Below, piece by piece: positions 22,701 to 53,689 of a stretch of DNA of 64,000 nucleotides. Made by a program: the position numbers and the translations under genes. This DNA is from Cheilinus undulatus (lineage: Eukaryota > Chordata > Actinopteri > Labriformes > Labridae). Location of the stretch: positions 46,364,061 through 46,428,060 of the forward strand of contig NC_054878.1 in assembly GCF_018320785.1 (NCBI RefSeq), in the 5' to 3' direction. The notes below the pieces were generated by a model. That model searched no databases. It was not told the DNA's origin and worked only from the letters and a program-made list of their open reading frames with translations. Each line of letters opens with the position of its first letter. The stretch's first letter is position 1.

Positions 22701-25631
22701 TCTGAGTGAGTTCTCTTCTTACCCAGAGGGATGTACTCCAGAGGCTCCGGGCCTCTTTTAGGAAGCAGATTGATGTCTGACGCCACAACATGAGACGCTG
22801 GAAGACAAAAATGCAAAATATCTTCTTATTTCAATTACTTCTGGCCACGCTCCAGTGCTGTACAAAACATATCAGAGTACATTATTCTGGATATTCTCCT
22901 TCCTAGGCTGTCGTTTAGTAAGGCACAGATGCTTTAAAACAAAGTAAAACCTCCCTACAGTTCATGAAGTCATATCTGCAACACACAAGCGGTAAAGGAC
23001 TAAAGACATGCAGCACAGGTAAACAAACAAAACTAACAGAGGATCCAAACGCAGCCATGCTGAGTCACAACAATAAATAACACTAATTATATTATCTTGC
23101 TTATTGGATCAGAAGTTCAATCTCGTGGAAAAAATCTCAGTTTTTCAAATCTACGGATGAACATTACCAACCAACGAGCAGTTTTCATGGTGAATTAAAG
23201 CACATAAACTTCAAGCTGCTGACCTTTTGTCACCTCTGGAGCTGCAGAAGGTTGGATCCCTCTGATGAACATCCAGGCATCTTTCTCTGATGCAAACTTC
23301 TTGAAAGAAGCTGCTGGAAACTTGTCTACCTGGCTCTTACATTCATCCCTAAAGCACAGAGAAAAACAGGAAAGCAGGAGAGGAGTTTTGATTTTTAGAA
23401 AACATCTAGTTTTGATGTGGGAGAGTAGGAGAAAACAGACAGGACAAAAAAAAAAGTGTGCAACTATTTCAGGAGGCTGATGAAGGACAGAAATACCACA
23501 ACCTGCATGATAAACAGGTGAAACCACAAAGCTCAAGGCACCAAAACATATTGATCAAATCCATTATGCTGACATAAATATGGATGGTTTGAGTACGGAC
23601 AGCTCTACAGAGCGCTGTGTGTTGCATGGAGGTTGATTTGAGGTGTGAAGATTATGGAGGAAGAGAGAAAAAGCCTAAATTCTGTCCTAGTAAGAAAAAA
23701 TCCTTGAAACTTGTTAAAATCAAGTTAGACATAATACATAGTTCTCTCTTTATCCATTTGTCTGCCATCTTTATAAACACCTCTCTTTTTAGACTGTTTC
23801 CTAAGCATGCATCAGCATAATGCATAAGCATTACACTACCAATTAAATGAGCACTTTCTAGGTATCGACTCAAAGCCGAATTTAAGTATCTGTATGTGTG
23901 AGTCCAAAAGTTTTTAATGTAATCTCCTAGTTGATTTGGTAATTTCACAAACCTACAGAAAGGGTTGAATCTCCAGATATGTGAGAGGAGTTCAGCATGA
24001 ACCTCACTAACAAGAACTCAGTGAGTACATCTTAGAGCAGTGTTACTCAACCCTGCTCAACCAAAGAGCCAAATTGTTGAAAAATACCTTTATGACAGCC
24101 ACAATCTGAGGTAAAAAGTGGGGAAATCAGTTCAAGTAGCATTGAAACTAAATTAAAAGTGGCAAAAATGGTCAAAAAGCAGCATAAAAGGGTGAAAGGG
24201 GACGACAATTGGAGAAAAAGTGGATGAAGGATCAGAAAATAGCAAAATTGGGTGAGAAGAGACAAAAAATGAGTGACAGGTTTGGAAAATGGCCCAAAAG
24301 TGGCAAAAACATAGCAAAAATGTGTGGAAATTGACTAAATTGGGCAAAAAGTCATCAAGAGTGGCAAAAATTGTCAAAAAATAGGAACTAAGTGGTATTT
24401 AATGGCAAAAGGTAGCTTAAATGGGCATAAAATAGTGAAAAGGGCAAAAATGGGATAAAAGTGGCAAAAGAAGTGGCAAGAAATTCGGACAAAAAGTGTT
24501 TTTTAATGGCAAAAAGTAGCTTAAATGGGTGATAAGTGGCAAAAAAAAACAGGAAAATTTGGATAAAAGTGGCAAAAATGGGCAACAAAAGAAAACTAGT
24601 GACATTTAATCGCTAAAGGCAGCTTAAATGGGCAAAAAATGGTGAAAAGGGGCAAAAATGGGATAAAAGTGGCTAAAAGAAGTGGCAAAAAAGGGTCCAA
24701 ATATTGAAAAGTGGTATTTAATGGCAAAAAAGTAGCTTAAATGGGTCAAAAGTGGTGAAAATGGGAGAAAAAAACAAGTTTTAAAAATGGCAAAAAAAAA
24801 TCGGATTAAGTGGTATTTAATGGCAAATATGGGTGAGAAGTGGTTAAAAAAAAGGAAAAAAATGAGAAAAAGGTGGCAAAAATGGACAAAAAGGAAAAAA
24901 GTGGTATTTAATGGCAAAGGGTAGCTTAAATGGGTGAAAAAGTGCCAAAAAAAAATTGGAAAATCTTGGATAAAAGTGGCAAAAATGGGTAAAAAAGGAA
25001 ATAAGTATTTAATGGCATAAGGTAGCTCTAATGGGTGGAAATTTGCAAGAAAATGAGTAACAGGCGGCAAAAATGGTCCAAAAGGGGCAAAAAATGGGTG
25101 GAAATTGACCAATATGGGCAAAAAGCAGTCCAGAGTAGCAAAAATAGTCAAAAATAGGAAATAAGTGGTATTTAATGGCAATTTGATCACTAGAGGTAGC
25201 TTAAATGGGCAAAAATGGGATAAAAGTGGTTAAAACAAGTGGCAAAAAATTTTGAAAAAGTGGTATTGAATGGCAAAAACTAGTTTAAATGGGTCAAAAG
25301 TGGCGAAAAAGGGCAAAAATGGGGAAAAAAAAGTGGAAAAAATAAGTTTCAACATTGGGGGAACAAAAATAGGTTTCTGGCGGAAAAATCTTTAAAATTA
25401 AGAAATCAAAGAGCCCCATGAGGCTCCAGAGCCACACCTTGAGTATCACTGCCTTAGAGGTCTATGACAGACCAGTGTACTGGTATTATTAGGTAAACAG
25501 TCTCACCATGAAGTGTAGACTCCTGGCTTGAATCCTTTCCTCACTGCGTAGAAAAACTTCCCTTTAGCCATGTCATCGACGGAGCGAACAGTCCTGAGAG
25601 CTGCCCTGAAAAGCCTAGCCAGTCTAATCAT
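19792..25631 (-). CDS. rnaseh1: Ribonuclease H1
   Basis: Cleaves the RNA strand of RNA:DNA hybrids in nucleus and mitochondria. Eight coding exons, from 5' to 3': 25507-25631, 23224-23348, 22615-22797, 22313-22412, 22137-22191, 20658-20742, 20378-20502, 19792-19905. All have GT/AG borders and compatible phases; they sum to 912 nt (303 aa; human has 286). Residues 1-20 form an Arg-rich mitochondrial presequence, and Met21 (DDMAKGKFF) is the probable nuclear start. The hybrid-binding domain spans about 23-70 ([26 protein letters not shown]). The linker contains a basic KKRTHS-x-KRVK stretch. The RNase H domain starts near 148; catalytic Asp153 (YTDGCC), Glu194 (QRAEI), Asp218 (YTDSKF) and Asp282 (EEAD), plus His272 (IPGHAGY), are all present, each exactly eight positions later than in human. 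Head-to-head with rps7. Two introns contain hAT elements (21210-22037 and 24038-25451). Confidence 0.97.
21210..22037 (+). mobile_element. Non-autonomous hAT, family A
   Basis: Lies in an rnaseh1 intron. Left end CAGTGATACTCAACATGTGG, right end ggttgagtaacactg, an inverted match over about 14 bases. Flanking 8-bp duplications CTCTAAAG (21202-21209) and CTCTAAAC (22038-22045) differ at one base, which fits hAT. The interior is a degenerate array of ttttgccacttttcaccca and ccattaaataccactt words. 828 bp, no transposase. Confidence 0.85.
24038..25451 (-). mobile_element. Non-autonomous hAT, family A (inverted)
   Basis: In rnaseh1 intron 1, opposite in orientation to 21210-22037. Starts CAGTGTTACTCAACCCTGCT and ends ttgagtatcactg. 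Flanked by TCTTAGAG (24030-24037) and CCTTAGAG (25452-25459), one mismatch in 8 bp. The core is a long array of aaaagtggcaaaaatggg, with a higher-order period containing gtggtatttaatggcaaaa and gtagcttaaatggg. 1414 bp, nearly twice the copy at 21210, the difference being array length. Confidence 0.85.
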
Positions 25632-25650
25632 CACTGTCTGAGAACATCAT
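25624..25650 (-). promoter_or_regulatory. uORF overlapping rnaseh1 start
   Basis: On the minus strand an ATG at 25648-25650 opens an eight-codon frame, MMFSDSDD, whose TAG stop is at 25624-25626. It is in a different frame from rnaseh1 and runs through the main ATG (25629-25631). A ribosome that initiates here terminates a few bases downstream of the rnaseh1 start. A translationally repressive uORF upstream of the mitochondrial start has been described for mammalian RNASEH1, so this may be the fish equivalent. Confidence 0.6.
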
Positions 25651-26066
25651 TGTCTGAGAGCAGACTGAGGTTTAACGGAGCGGACTGACACCGGAGAAAT
25701 CATTCAGACTAACTGGCCTGAGTCACTTTAGCATAAACCCTGAAAAGGTAGGCGAATGTCCTTAATTACCTTCGCTAAACCTGCTAACACAAGGAGCAGT
25801 TAGCTACTTTACCCGCGTTACATGTAGAAAATAGGCCCCTAATGGTAACAGTAGCGGTTACATTTCTGTTGTAAAAGCTATTAACGTTTATAAGCTAACC
25901 CCAAAGTCGCTAACAGAGACATACGACGTAGAAATCCTTGACAAGTACAATGCCCTCACACAACTCTCGCGACGTTTTATAGCTCAATACGTGAAAGCGT
26001 ACAACTATCGCGATAACAAAATGACTGCCGCTCATTGGATTAATGCAACTCTCGCGATGTCCCGGC
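25632..26066. promoter_or_regulatory. Bidirectional rnaseh1/rps7 promoter
   Basis: Only about 435 bp separate the rnaseh1 ATG from the rps7 transcription start, on opposite strands. No TATA box is evident. Three CGCG elements occur: actctcgcgacg at 25963-25974, the 10-bp palindrome TATCGCGATA at 26006-26015, and actctcgcgatg at 26048-26059. They resemble the TCTCGCGAGA motif of housekeeping bidirectional promoters. An inverted CCAAT (ctcattggat) is at about 26033-26042. The same head-to-head pairing exists in human. Confidence 0.8.
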
Positions 26067-26092
26067 CTCTTCCTTGGCCGTCGTTGACTGAG
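26067..26092 (+). other. rps7: rps7 exon 1 (5'TOP leader)
   Basis: Non-coding first exon CTCTTCCTTGGCCGTCG and so on, ending ACTGAG|GTTAGT. The start in a C followed by a pyrimidine run is a 5' terminal oligopyrimidine motif, which puts translation of ribosomal-protein mRNAs under mTOR/LARP1 control. It closely parallels the human RPS7 leader (CTCTTCCTAAGCCG). Exact start base is inferred from the motif. Confidence 0.8.
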
Positions 26093-26707
26093 GTTAGTCG
26101 TGCAATTTTCTCCAGGACTGGCTTTTCTGTCTGAAAATGTGTCTAAATTTAGTTAAACTGATTTGTTTCCCGGCCATAGTGCTTCTTACCTCTGTGATGT
26201 TTTAGATTATGTGGTTTGTGTCAGCGGATGGCTGTTTTATATCCCGATATGAAGGATAGTAGAGAGGCTTCGGTGAATGGGTTCTTCTGATAGGGAGTAG
26301 CTAGCTAGCAGGCCCTGCATGTGATCAGATCGGAGCTAAAGAGCTACGGTAGGAGACGGCAGACAGGTTACACGAGGCTGTCTCAGTCAGTCGCTACATT
26401 TAGGTCTCATTTGTCTGTTCTTTTTGTCACTTTAGAGTTAAATTGTACCAGAAGTAACTGACAGCAAGCTAAGTTGCACTGCTAGCTTAGCATTGGCTTA
26501 CTCAAGCATGTAGGTTGTGCTGTGGACAGAGAGTCCCGATAGTTTCTCATGTGTGTCCAGTTTTGAATCTATTATATTTAATCTGAAGTTTCTTGGGTAT
26601 TGACTCACTTTGTGCGCCTCCAAGGTGTTCCAGTTTGTGGTGGACTGGTTGCCTTTAGCCTAGCCTGGTCATGCTGGTTTGATGGAGCTCCTCAGGGGTT
26701 CATGTGA

Positions 26708-38117
<11,410 letters not shown>

Positions 38118-38130
38118 ATGCAGATGACAA

Positions 38131-38136
38131 AATAAA
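38131..38136 (+). terminator. rps7 poly(A) signal
   Basis: AATAAA 13 bases after the rps7 stop codon, with a GT/T-rich stretch (gtttactgtcaatggtgttgg then a poly-T run) downstream, as expected for cleavage near 38150. The resulting 3' UTR is very short, as is usual for ribosomal-protein mRNAs. Confidence 0.9.
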
Positions 38137-38594
38137 TTTGTTTACTGTCAATGGTGTTGGATTTTTTTTTTTTTAATACTTCCTGCAGAACTTGGTTGTC
38201 ATAAGGTCTTTCTCATTTCATATTTTGGTATCCTCCCCTCCTCTGTTCACGTCATTTCCTTGCATCTTGGCTCCATCCAGCAGGGAATTGAAGTGACAGG
38301 AGGAGAGAGGAGGCAATTTAGTGAATGAGAAACCCTTATAGTCTGAAGCTTAGTTTCTCTCCTTCATGCCTTTTACTTTCAAAGACTGAGCCTTGATCTG
38401 TCCTCTGCTGCCCCCTGCAGGCCTGGTACCTGAGGGTGTCACTGTAGGGACGGGAAAATGATGCAGAAAGTCCTTTAGCTGTATGAACGTCGGTGTTTTG
38501 GTCGTTTATGTTAAAATAACTTGCATGATTGAAACATGAGAGGCTCTTCGCTAAGCAGTACTGGTTTGGAGCTTCAGAAGTCAAAATTACGAGA
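38137..38594. other. Intergenic between rps7 and ipcef1
   Basis: No gene recognised between the rps7 poly(A) signal and the repeat at 38595. An open frame on the minus strand has no supporting features. Confidence 0.4.
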
Positions 38595-39125
38595 TCAATG
38601 GTTGAATCTGGTGGAATACGGTAAAAATGTCAAATTTCACTAGACTTCTTCACATTGGAATGCTGACATTAAAGAATGCATGATTTTATACTGCACTGAC
38701 AGTGAGATTAAAAAAACCTGGTTTTAATGGAAGTCAGTGGGGGCATTTTTGCCTCGAAGGTCTCCAGAGGGTATTTCTGACATTACGTAAAAAATATGAA
38801 TGCACTCAAATCAATTTTGTTGCTAATCTTTGACCCATCCAAGACTCTCATCACCCCCAAAGCCCCATCTTTCTACTATTTATTTTATGGAAATAATTCA
38901 CTTTGTTTTTTAGTAAAAAAATAAAATATTTGAAATAATCAAACTGGCATTGAAAGGGTTAAGATCTTGAAAATGATTGAATGTTTGGTAGTTTTGAGCA
39001 GGTCTGAAGTTGTTAGAGATTTATGAAAAAAATATTGACGTATGGTGATTTTAATGGCAGTTTTTCTGTACGTGTACATTTTTGCTTCGAAGGTGTCCAG
39101 AGTAAATTTGAGGAGGGTTAGTGGT
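38595..39125. repeat. Dispersed repeat, uninterrupted copy
   Basis: The first 260 bases match 14775-15600 without the LINE found there. The word ttttgc-tcgaaggt-tccagag occurs twice in direct orientation (38745 and 39082), bracketing a roughly 340-bp unit. 38860-39060 is the inverted counterpart of 14270-14450. Probably a non-autonomous DNA element; ends not firmly defined. Confidence 0.55.
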
Positions 39126-39423
39126 TTCTTTTCCAGTGCTGGAGAAATAATCAGAATATTGCTGGAACATCGGCCCTTGTCAACAAGAACAGGATGTCTC
39201 AAAGATTTTTTTAGTGACCAAGTCTAATCTCCACTCAGCCCACAGTGACCAAAGGGCAACCAAGGGCCTCAAATTACAGTTATGTGATTCAAATATGAGG
39301 CATGCATATGAAGATTATTTTCAGTGGTGAGTGTTTTAATGCAAGTAAAGGGCTGAGAGTGAATAAAATGGCACGCTTTAGAGCATAACAAAGTTATTTA
39401 AGTTTCACTGCTGTTAACTGAGT

Positions 39424-39793
39424 TTAAAGGTGCAGTGTGTAACATTTAGCCTAGTAGCATTTAGCTGAACAAACTTAGTAAAATAAAGCAAAACATTTCT
39501 AAGACGGTCTATCTAAATAAGTGTTTAGTCATCTAAATTCAAAAATAGCTATTTAAAAAAAAAAACAAGTCAGAATAAACCTTTAATTCATACATAGGGA
39601 GGGTCCTCTCCATGGATGCCGCCATCTTGGATTTTTACATGTTTCCATGGTAACACAGAGGAAAAAAGGATAAATAAAGTTATTGTATTGTATTCACATT
39701 ACAGATACACATGGTTGCTACAGTTTCCAGCAGAGAAATGCAGCCTAGAACCCACTTCTAGATGATATTCAGTTTTACACACTGCACCTTTAA
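39424..39793. mobile_element. TIR MITE (AAAGGTGCAGTGTG ends)
   Basis: Left end TTTAAAGGTGCAGTGTGTAA and right end ttacacactgcacctttaaa are inverted repeats of at least 18 bases. About 370 bp, no coding capacity; contains gccgccatcttgg and gttattgtattgtattc words. Lies just 3' of ipcef1. Confidence 0.75.
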
Positions 39794-39904
39794 AATCAGA
39801 GTCAGTCTGGTACATGAAGAGTCTCCTTAAACACCAACATCCAGAGTGACCAGAGAGTTTTCCCTTCTGGAAATATAACCCTCATGTCCCAGGAGTGCAT
39901 CTCT

Positions 39905-47980
<8,076 letters not shown>

Positions 47981-48402
47981 TTACTGGGAGTCCAAGGTTG
48001 GAGAGATCTCACCAGATAAACTCATCACTAATAATCAGTTTTGGCTGTTTTTAGGACAGCGCTGTTCAGAATACAATTATAAAAGTGCTTTACAGCTTTA
48101 GCAAATAAAATGAAAAAATAAAGAATTAAACCAACAGGACACCGATAAAATCACTAAAACTATCAGTTAAGAAAAGAGTTAAACACGCGGTAGGTGAGTT
48201 CCACCACTAGGGGGCTCTCAGATCAAAACGAACAAAGCTCCGCCCACCTCAGCTGTTTACTTCTAAGATGCTGTTTGATAAAAGCTGCTCTATCAGGTGT
48301 ACATACTGAACACAAACCACCGTTTTGGTGTCATGGATGAGTTTATATGACGAGTGAGAAAAGCTGTTAAAGCAGTGTTACTCAACCCTGCACATTACAC
48401 AT

Positions 48403-48689
48403 TAGGGGTGGGAATCACAGGGTACCTCACGATATGATACGCGATACACGGTCCACGATACCGATATCATCACGATACTGCGATACTGTGATAATCGATA
48501 TATTGCAAGAAAATTGTATAACGATACATCACAAACTACGTCTAACTAGAGAATACAAAATAGTTGTAAAATGGTCAAGTGCAGGATTTCTCAGTTTATT
48601 CACAACAATTTAGTGTCAATTTCATAGAATTGAACACAGACTGAGCTAAATACTGAATATGAAGTGCATAAAGTCTACAGATATGTGTA

Positions 48690-48725
<36 letters not shown>

Positions 48726-49732
48726 CTTGATACATAATTTTAAGTTAATGTGGAATTTAACAATGTAGAATTGAGCTATTTAAAAAATATGTAGTCCTGC
48801 ATCATCTCGCATTTTAACTATCTTTGTTCAATCTGAAGATGAGGATTTTCCCCATTTGTAGCACTAAATTAAAATGCTGCCATGATTTTTTTTTTTTAAA
48901 GAATAGGGGAATAAATTAATATGAGTGAATGTACTCCAATCCTTTATATATCGCGTTTTATCAGTTTTTTATATCATCACATAACGACCAAGTGTTTGTG
49001 CAGGGAGACTCTAGGAGACGGGCTGATCGTCACGTCCAGCTTTAAGGACTGATGGACTGTTTTAGGGGGGGCATATGTGACAGGCCAGTGTTTCTTTACT
49101 GTATAACCGAAACTGTCATTCTTAATGACACTACACAGGATAGGTTCTTACAAATAAAACGACTGTGATTATGGCGGCATGAGTAGAGACCAGCGGGAGC
49201 TTCAACGGGCTTGTTTGTTGACATTAGCCGTTAGCTGTAGCGCTAACGCGATGACGCCTAACTAGTAGATTCGTCGTGTTGTCTCAGTATTTTACTCTGG
49301 CGTGGCATATCTTGCAAACGACTGTCTAACTCCTGTCTAAAAAACTACAACAGACACTTAACCTGCTGGTATTACTTGGTAAAGTCCACATTCATAAAGC
49401 TAAATACCAGAAAACTCCCCCACGCTTCTTAGCATTTAATACTGAGTGTAAAAGTTACATTGAATCCATTAAAATGATCAATAATAAGAAATCTATCCAC
49501 ACATTTAGCTAAACTAAGGACTTATTTATAGATTAGGACTCTGGCCGCCTTCAGCCTCTTTAACCTTGTCTGACTTGTCTTGTTTGTATTTCATTTATTT
49601 AATGCCTCTTCAATTTTCTTTTATTTATGTTCCTGACGATGAACTGTTAAACGCAATTTATTGATTGACTGTTATTGAGATGTTAAATATTGTACTGCGC
49701 ATATTGTTCAATAAAAATCTGTAAAAAAAAAA

Positions 49733-49768
<36 letters not shown>

Positions 49769-49879
49769 CAGTATTGATATATATATATATATCAATACTG
49801 CATTTTAAATATCGATAAAAGTATCATGCCAGGAAGTATCGCGATATTTCAGTGTATCGATTTTTTTGTCCCACTCCTA
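48403..49879. mobile_element. hAT-like element, TAGGGGTGGG ends
   Basis: Left end TAGGGGTGGGAATCACAGGG followed by cgatatgatacgcgata; right end, reverse-complemented, TAGGAGTGGGACAAAAAAAT then cgatacactgaaatatcgcgata. Flanks TTACACAT and GTTCACAT match at six of eight bases, consistent with a hAT duplication. Contains (TA)n tracts at 48688-48723 and 49737-49792, the latter forming a palindrome around tgcagtattgatatat. No intact transposase. Confidence 0.7.
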
Positions 49880-49887
49880 GTTCACAT

Positions 49888-50440
49888 ACTTTTTCTAGCG
49901 ACTGTATATACATAGGCCACAATTAGTGCAAATAAAGGTGGAAAAATGCATTCTCAACATTCTCAAGTAACATTTTGTTATTGCACATGACAGACACACA
50001 CAAATGTCACTATCTAACGCTATTTTTGAAAACTAAACACCACTCTCGCTCGCTCTCCTTTTACTCTCTTCCTTCACTCTCCTTTCTCACTCGTCTTCTG
50101 CTAAAGCTGCCATTGTCGCGGTGCTGTTCGACATTACCGTAATATATATACCACACATCATATATTGCTGGAAAGCACACATTCTCAGCTCTCTGTCAGC
50201 GTTGGAATTTTTTAAATTGAGCAAATTTTTGAGGAGTTACAGTGTTGAGAATCCGTGTAGCAGTCTCGCGATACTTCTGGTGTTTTGCTATGAATGCTCA
50301 CGTCATATGGTTGCGAGTACCGTAATGAACCATATATGTGCACATGCCCACAATTCTCAGCTTTCCAACGCCTTAACGGTAATAATACTCCGGACATATA
50401 AAACACAGCGCCGGCGCTGGGTAAGTAGGTAAAGGGTTAA
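49888..50440. mobile_element. piggyBac-like MITE, left end missing
   Basis: Matches the right 60 percent of 26909-27834 over ordered words from cataggccacaattagtgca to the end gtaggtaaagggttaa. The left TTAACCC end is absent, so this copy is truncated or was overwritten by the neighbouring hAT insertion. Confidence 0.7.
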
Positions 50441-50690
50441 ATGGGCGAAAAGTGGCAAAAAAAGTGGTAAAAATGGGAAAAAATTTGATAAAAGTGGCAA
50501 AAATGGGAAAAAAATAGGAAACAAGTGGCATTTAATGGCAAAAGGTAGATCTAATGGGTGAAACGTGGCAAAAAATTGTGAAAAAGGGCAAAAAATTCCC
50601 TTTTTAAAGGTTTTCTGGGGGAATAATATTTAAAATTAAGACATCAAAGAGCCACAAATCATCACAAAAGAGCCAAAAGTTTCCTTCCTG

Positions 50691-51221
50691 GTTAATGCTG
50701 TGAGCCACTCACAAAGCATTCTGGGATTGCTCACCATGTGAACTAGGAAGGTCACTGTGACAACAAACCTCCGTGACCCACTTTAAGGCCTCAACCCCAA
50801 AGCTGAGAACCAGAGCAGCAGGAAGTCTTCTGCCTCCACGTCCTAAAAAAAATCATCATAAATCCACCTTTACTGAAAATAGCACTCAGACAACAGCCAA
50901 CTTTATAACCCAGAAATGTCACTATTTTGGGAATATTAAATGCTTTACTTAATTTGAGGCTGATGTGTTTCAGAAAAGTTGGAACAGAGGCAAAGCAAAA
51001 AGTTTTTGTGTGTTTACAGTGAAACTGATCGACTTGTAGCTGTAGAGGCATGACCAGAGCATTATCACGATTTTCATGTTGGGACATTCATTTTTAAATC
51101 TATATTCATTATTTATATATAATCATTTTAAGTACGGCTTACAAGTTTTTGCTCTAATATATAAACTTTATAGGCACTCATGCATTTACATAGATGAAGA
51201 CCCTGAACAGGAATTTGGAGT
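50691..51221. other. ipcef1-upstream intergenic, old repeat
   Basis: Contains words such as tgtgtttcagaaaagttgg and gtgaaactgatcgacttgtagc that resemble the degraded DNA-transposon ends seen again at 52690-52890 and 53690-53960. No gene recognised. Confidence 0.3.
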
Positions 51222-52618
51222 TTAACCCTTAGATGCCTACCAACACCCCCACTCTTCCATGAGTGGAGTCAAAAATGAGCCCACTCCGAATGAACGCGTT
51301 TTATGCTGTAAACTTAAGAAATGTCTTTCAGTTTGGTTAAAGATGATTATTTTTATCATATTTTGGTCAACAAAAGAATGATTTCATGTTTGACATGTTC
51401 ACTTATCACTTTTATTAACATTTTATCACAAAACAGCTCTGAGAAGGTAAAAAAAAAAAAAGGTAAACATCCAAAAATGACCCCAACAGGAGAATGATTA
51501 GTAATAATAATAATAAGTCTGCCTTTTACAAAGATTTGGTTTGATACTACATTATTGAATCATTTTCATAAACCAGAGGAATGATGAGATGTTCAGAGGT
51601 ATTTCAGACTGTTTAACCACCACTGATGCGTGTTACTGATAACTAAATATTGATCACTGATCAGAACAAGGTCCATGAATGTCATTAACTAGAGGCTGAC
51701 AGTCTAGAACAGAGCTGTCAAACTCAAGACCTGGTCCAGTTCTACCTGGTCCAGTAAGGTCTGCAGATTTCCTCCAGTATCAAAACCTAAACTTAGCCTT
51801 GGTTATTTAAAATATTCTTGTCATAAAATGTAGAAAAAGTTAAAATAATTGGATAAAAAGTCAGGAATGTGGGGAAAAAAAAATGTGTTCAGGGTGTAAA
51901 TTCATGATTTTGGCTTTTTATTTCATATATTGACCTTTTAATTTCACAGCTTTAAATATTAAGTCATATTTTGACCTTTTCAATTCATGATTTTGAATTT
52001 TATCTCAAATTTGGAATTTTTTAACTCATAATTTTAAGTTTTTATGTCATATCTTGAGCTTATAGAGTCTCAATTTTATATAATAAGTCATATTTTGACC
52101 TTTAAATCCTTACTTTCACTTCTAATCCTATATTTTACCTATTAGACTCATGATTTAAATTACTATCTTACATTTTTAAACTCATGATTTCAGATTTAAT
52201 CTAATATTTTGACCATTATAAACCTTTATTTTGATTTTTTTTTTAACCATTGAAAATCATGTTTTTATGGAATTAGATGTGTGGATCGACAGTAAATGTA
52301 TACCTGACAGTCACAGCTAATAAAAATCAAAGGTTCCCAGGGTTAACCTTTGAACTTCCATAGAAAATGCTTGGGGTCATTTTTGACCCCATGTATGGAA
52401 AAGTGTGGAACTGATACAAAAAATGCAATTACTTAAAAAATATATCAATTAGATACAAATCCAAATGGCCTCATGTCAAAGACAACCTATCTGAGGAATA
52501 CATGGAAGACTGAACTATAAGAAATTTAAATGACAAAGATATCGCCAAAAAAATAAAAAACAACAACAACAACCGCTGGGGTCATTGTGGACCCCACCTT
52601 ATTGCATCTAAGGGTTAA
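51222..52618. mobile_element. TTAA-flanked element carrying a family D hAT
   Basis: Ends TTAACCCTTAGATGC at 51222 and, reverse-complemented, TTAACCCTTAGATGCAATAA at 52618, both inside TTAA as for piggyBac. Inside the ends are inverted-sense words (aaaatgaccccaac and tgaccccatg, ggggtcattgtgg). A family D hAT remnant beginning agagctgtcaaactcaagacc lies at about 51712-52245. No coding capacity. Confidence 0.6.
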
Positions 52619-53257
52619 AGGAGACCCCAAACAGCTGAAATCCTCCATTAAGCAAGAACAGGACATCTCAGAGGGGACCCCGTCCCAACTCTTGCGAAAC
52701 TTTGTGATCAAAGTAGGTGCATGGTTTTCAAAAAGTTAAAAAAAGAACTAACATCCCCAGCTTCAAGATCTGATGTGTTGAATTTGTGCAGTTTTCAATT
52801 TAATGTAAGTACTGAGTGGTTGAAAACCATCACATTCTGTTATTTGTGTTCAACATAGCGTCCCAACTTTTTAGGACATTGTAGTAAAAATGGCAAAATC
52901 TACCACTTTTTATTTTGAACAAATCTCAGAGTGCTACAGGATTAAAAACTGTGATCATAGAGATGAGAGAGCAGCAGGTTTGATGAACTGTGAGTATTAA
53001 AACATGATTTTATCTTATTTAAAAATGGATAAATTCAAATTATTCATTTTCCAAAGTCCTGTGTTAACATCAGACACTAATGATCTCACCACAGCCTTTA
53101 ATAGAGGAATCATCCTTTAATGTTGGTAATTCCTCTTTTAAATAAATGTAGATTTTCATAAATGAGGAGTAAACTCCCTCTAGACTTCCTGCAGTAAAGA
53201 AACATCTAACTTTAGAGAATTAACAAAAAAAACTTTAACAAAGATCTGTGAGAGTAC

Positions 53258-53480
53258 CTGCAGCAGTCCGGGGTCTTCTCAGCAGAGGAACTCAATCTTC
53301 TCTGAGCTGAACAGTGTGAATTTATTCATCGCCACACACACAGACCACAAAGTGACAATCACACCATCACATACAAGCGCCGACCCACACCATCCTTCCT
53401 GTTTGACATGTTCTTCATGACCTGTCTGCTCGCTCGTCTTTCTCTGAGACTCTGAGCTCAAACTTCCTCACACTTTCAGC
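53258..53480 (-). other. Possible ipcef1 5' non-coding exon
   Basis: On the minus strand the sequence ...ccggactgctgcag ends at a good donor, CAG|GTACTC (exon end at 53258). It is GC-richer than its surroundings and lies 5.4 kb upstream of the coding start exon, whose acceptor demands an upstream exon. No initiator or TATA box was identified, so the exon's 5' limit is a guess. Confidence 0.3.
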
Positions 53481-53689
53481 CGCTGCTGTAGTTCAGAGAA
53501 CGATTATTCAGACGGTTTGTTTCATGTTCATGTGCAGATGTTTGGTTTCACCTCCTCTTCTCTGTCTCCACATGTTTCACAGTCACACGCCTGACTCTGA
53601 CACCTGCTGTAACAACGCAGTGGTTCAAACCAGAGCAGTTAGTCTGAATAAAACCTAAGGTAAAAAGCTGGGACGCAATAAAACATAAA

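Larger units (their letters stand above)
48372..50690. mobile_element. hAT family A split by later insertions
   Basis: Family A terminus CAGTGTTACTCAACCCTGC at 48372-48390 and the matching family A tail (gtggcaaaaatgggaaaa array, tctgggggaataatattt, agccacaaatcatcacaaaag) at 50441-50690 are separated by two unrelated elements (48403-49879 and 49888-50440). The far terminal repeat is missing. The nesting order shows family A to be the oldest of the three here. Confidence 0.65.

Noticed and set aside
23195-23536. 113-codon frame as a separate gene
   Set aside because: It contains rnaseh1 coding exon 2 extended into its introns; only 23224-23348 is coding.
24624-25190. 188-codon minus-strand open frame
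   Set aside because: It lies wholly inside the tandem core of a non-autonomous hAT; Phe/Leu/Pro-rich translation of the array, not a protein.
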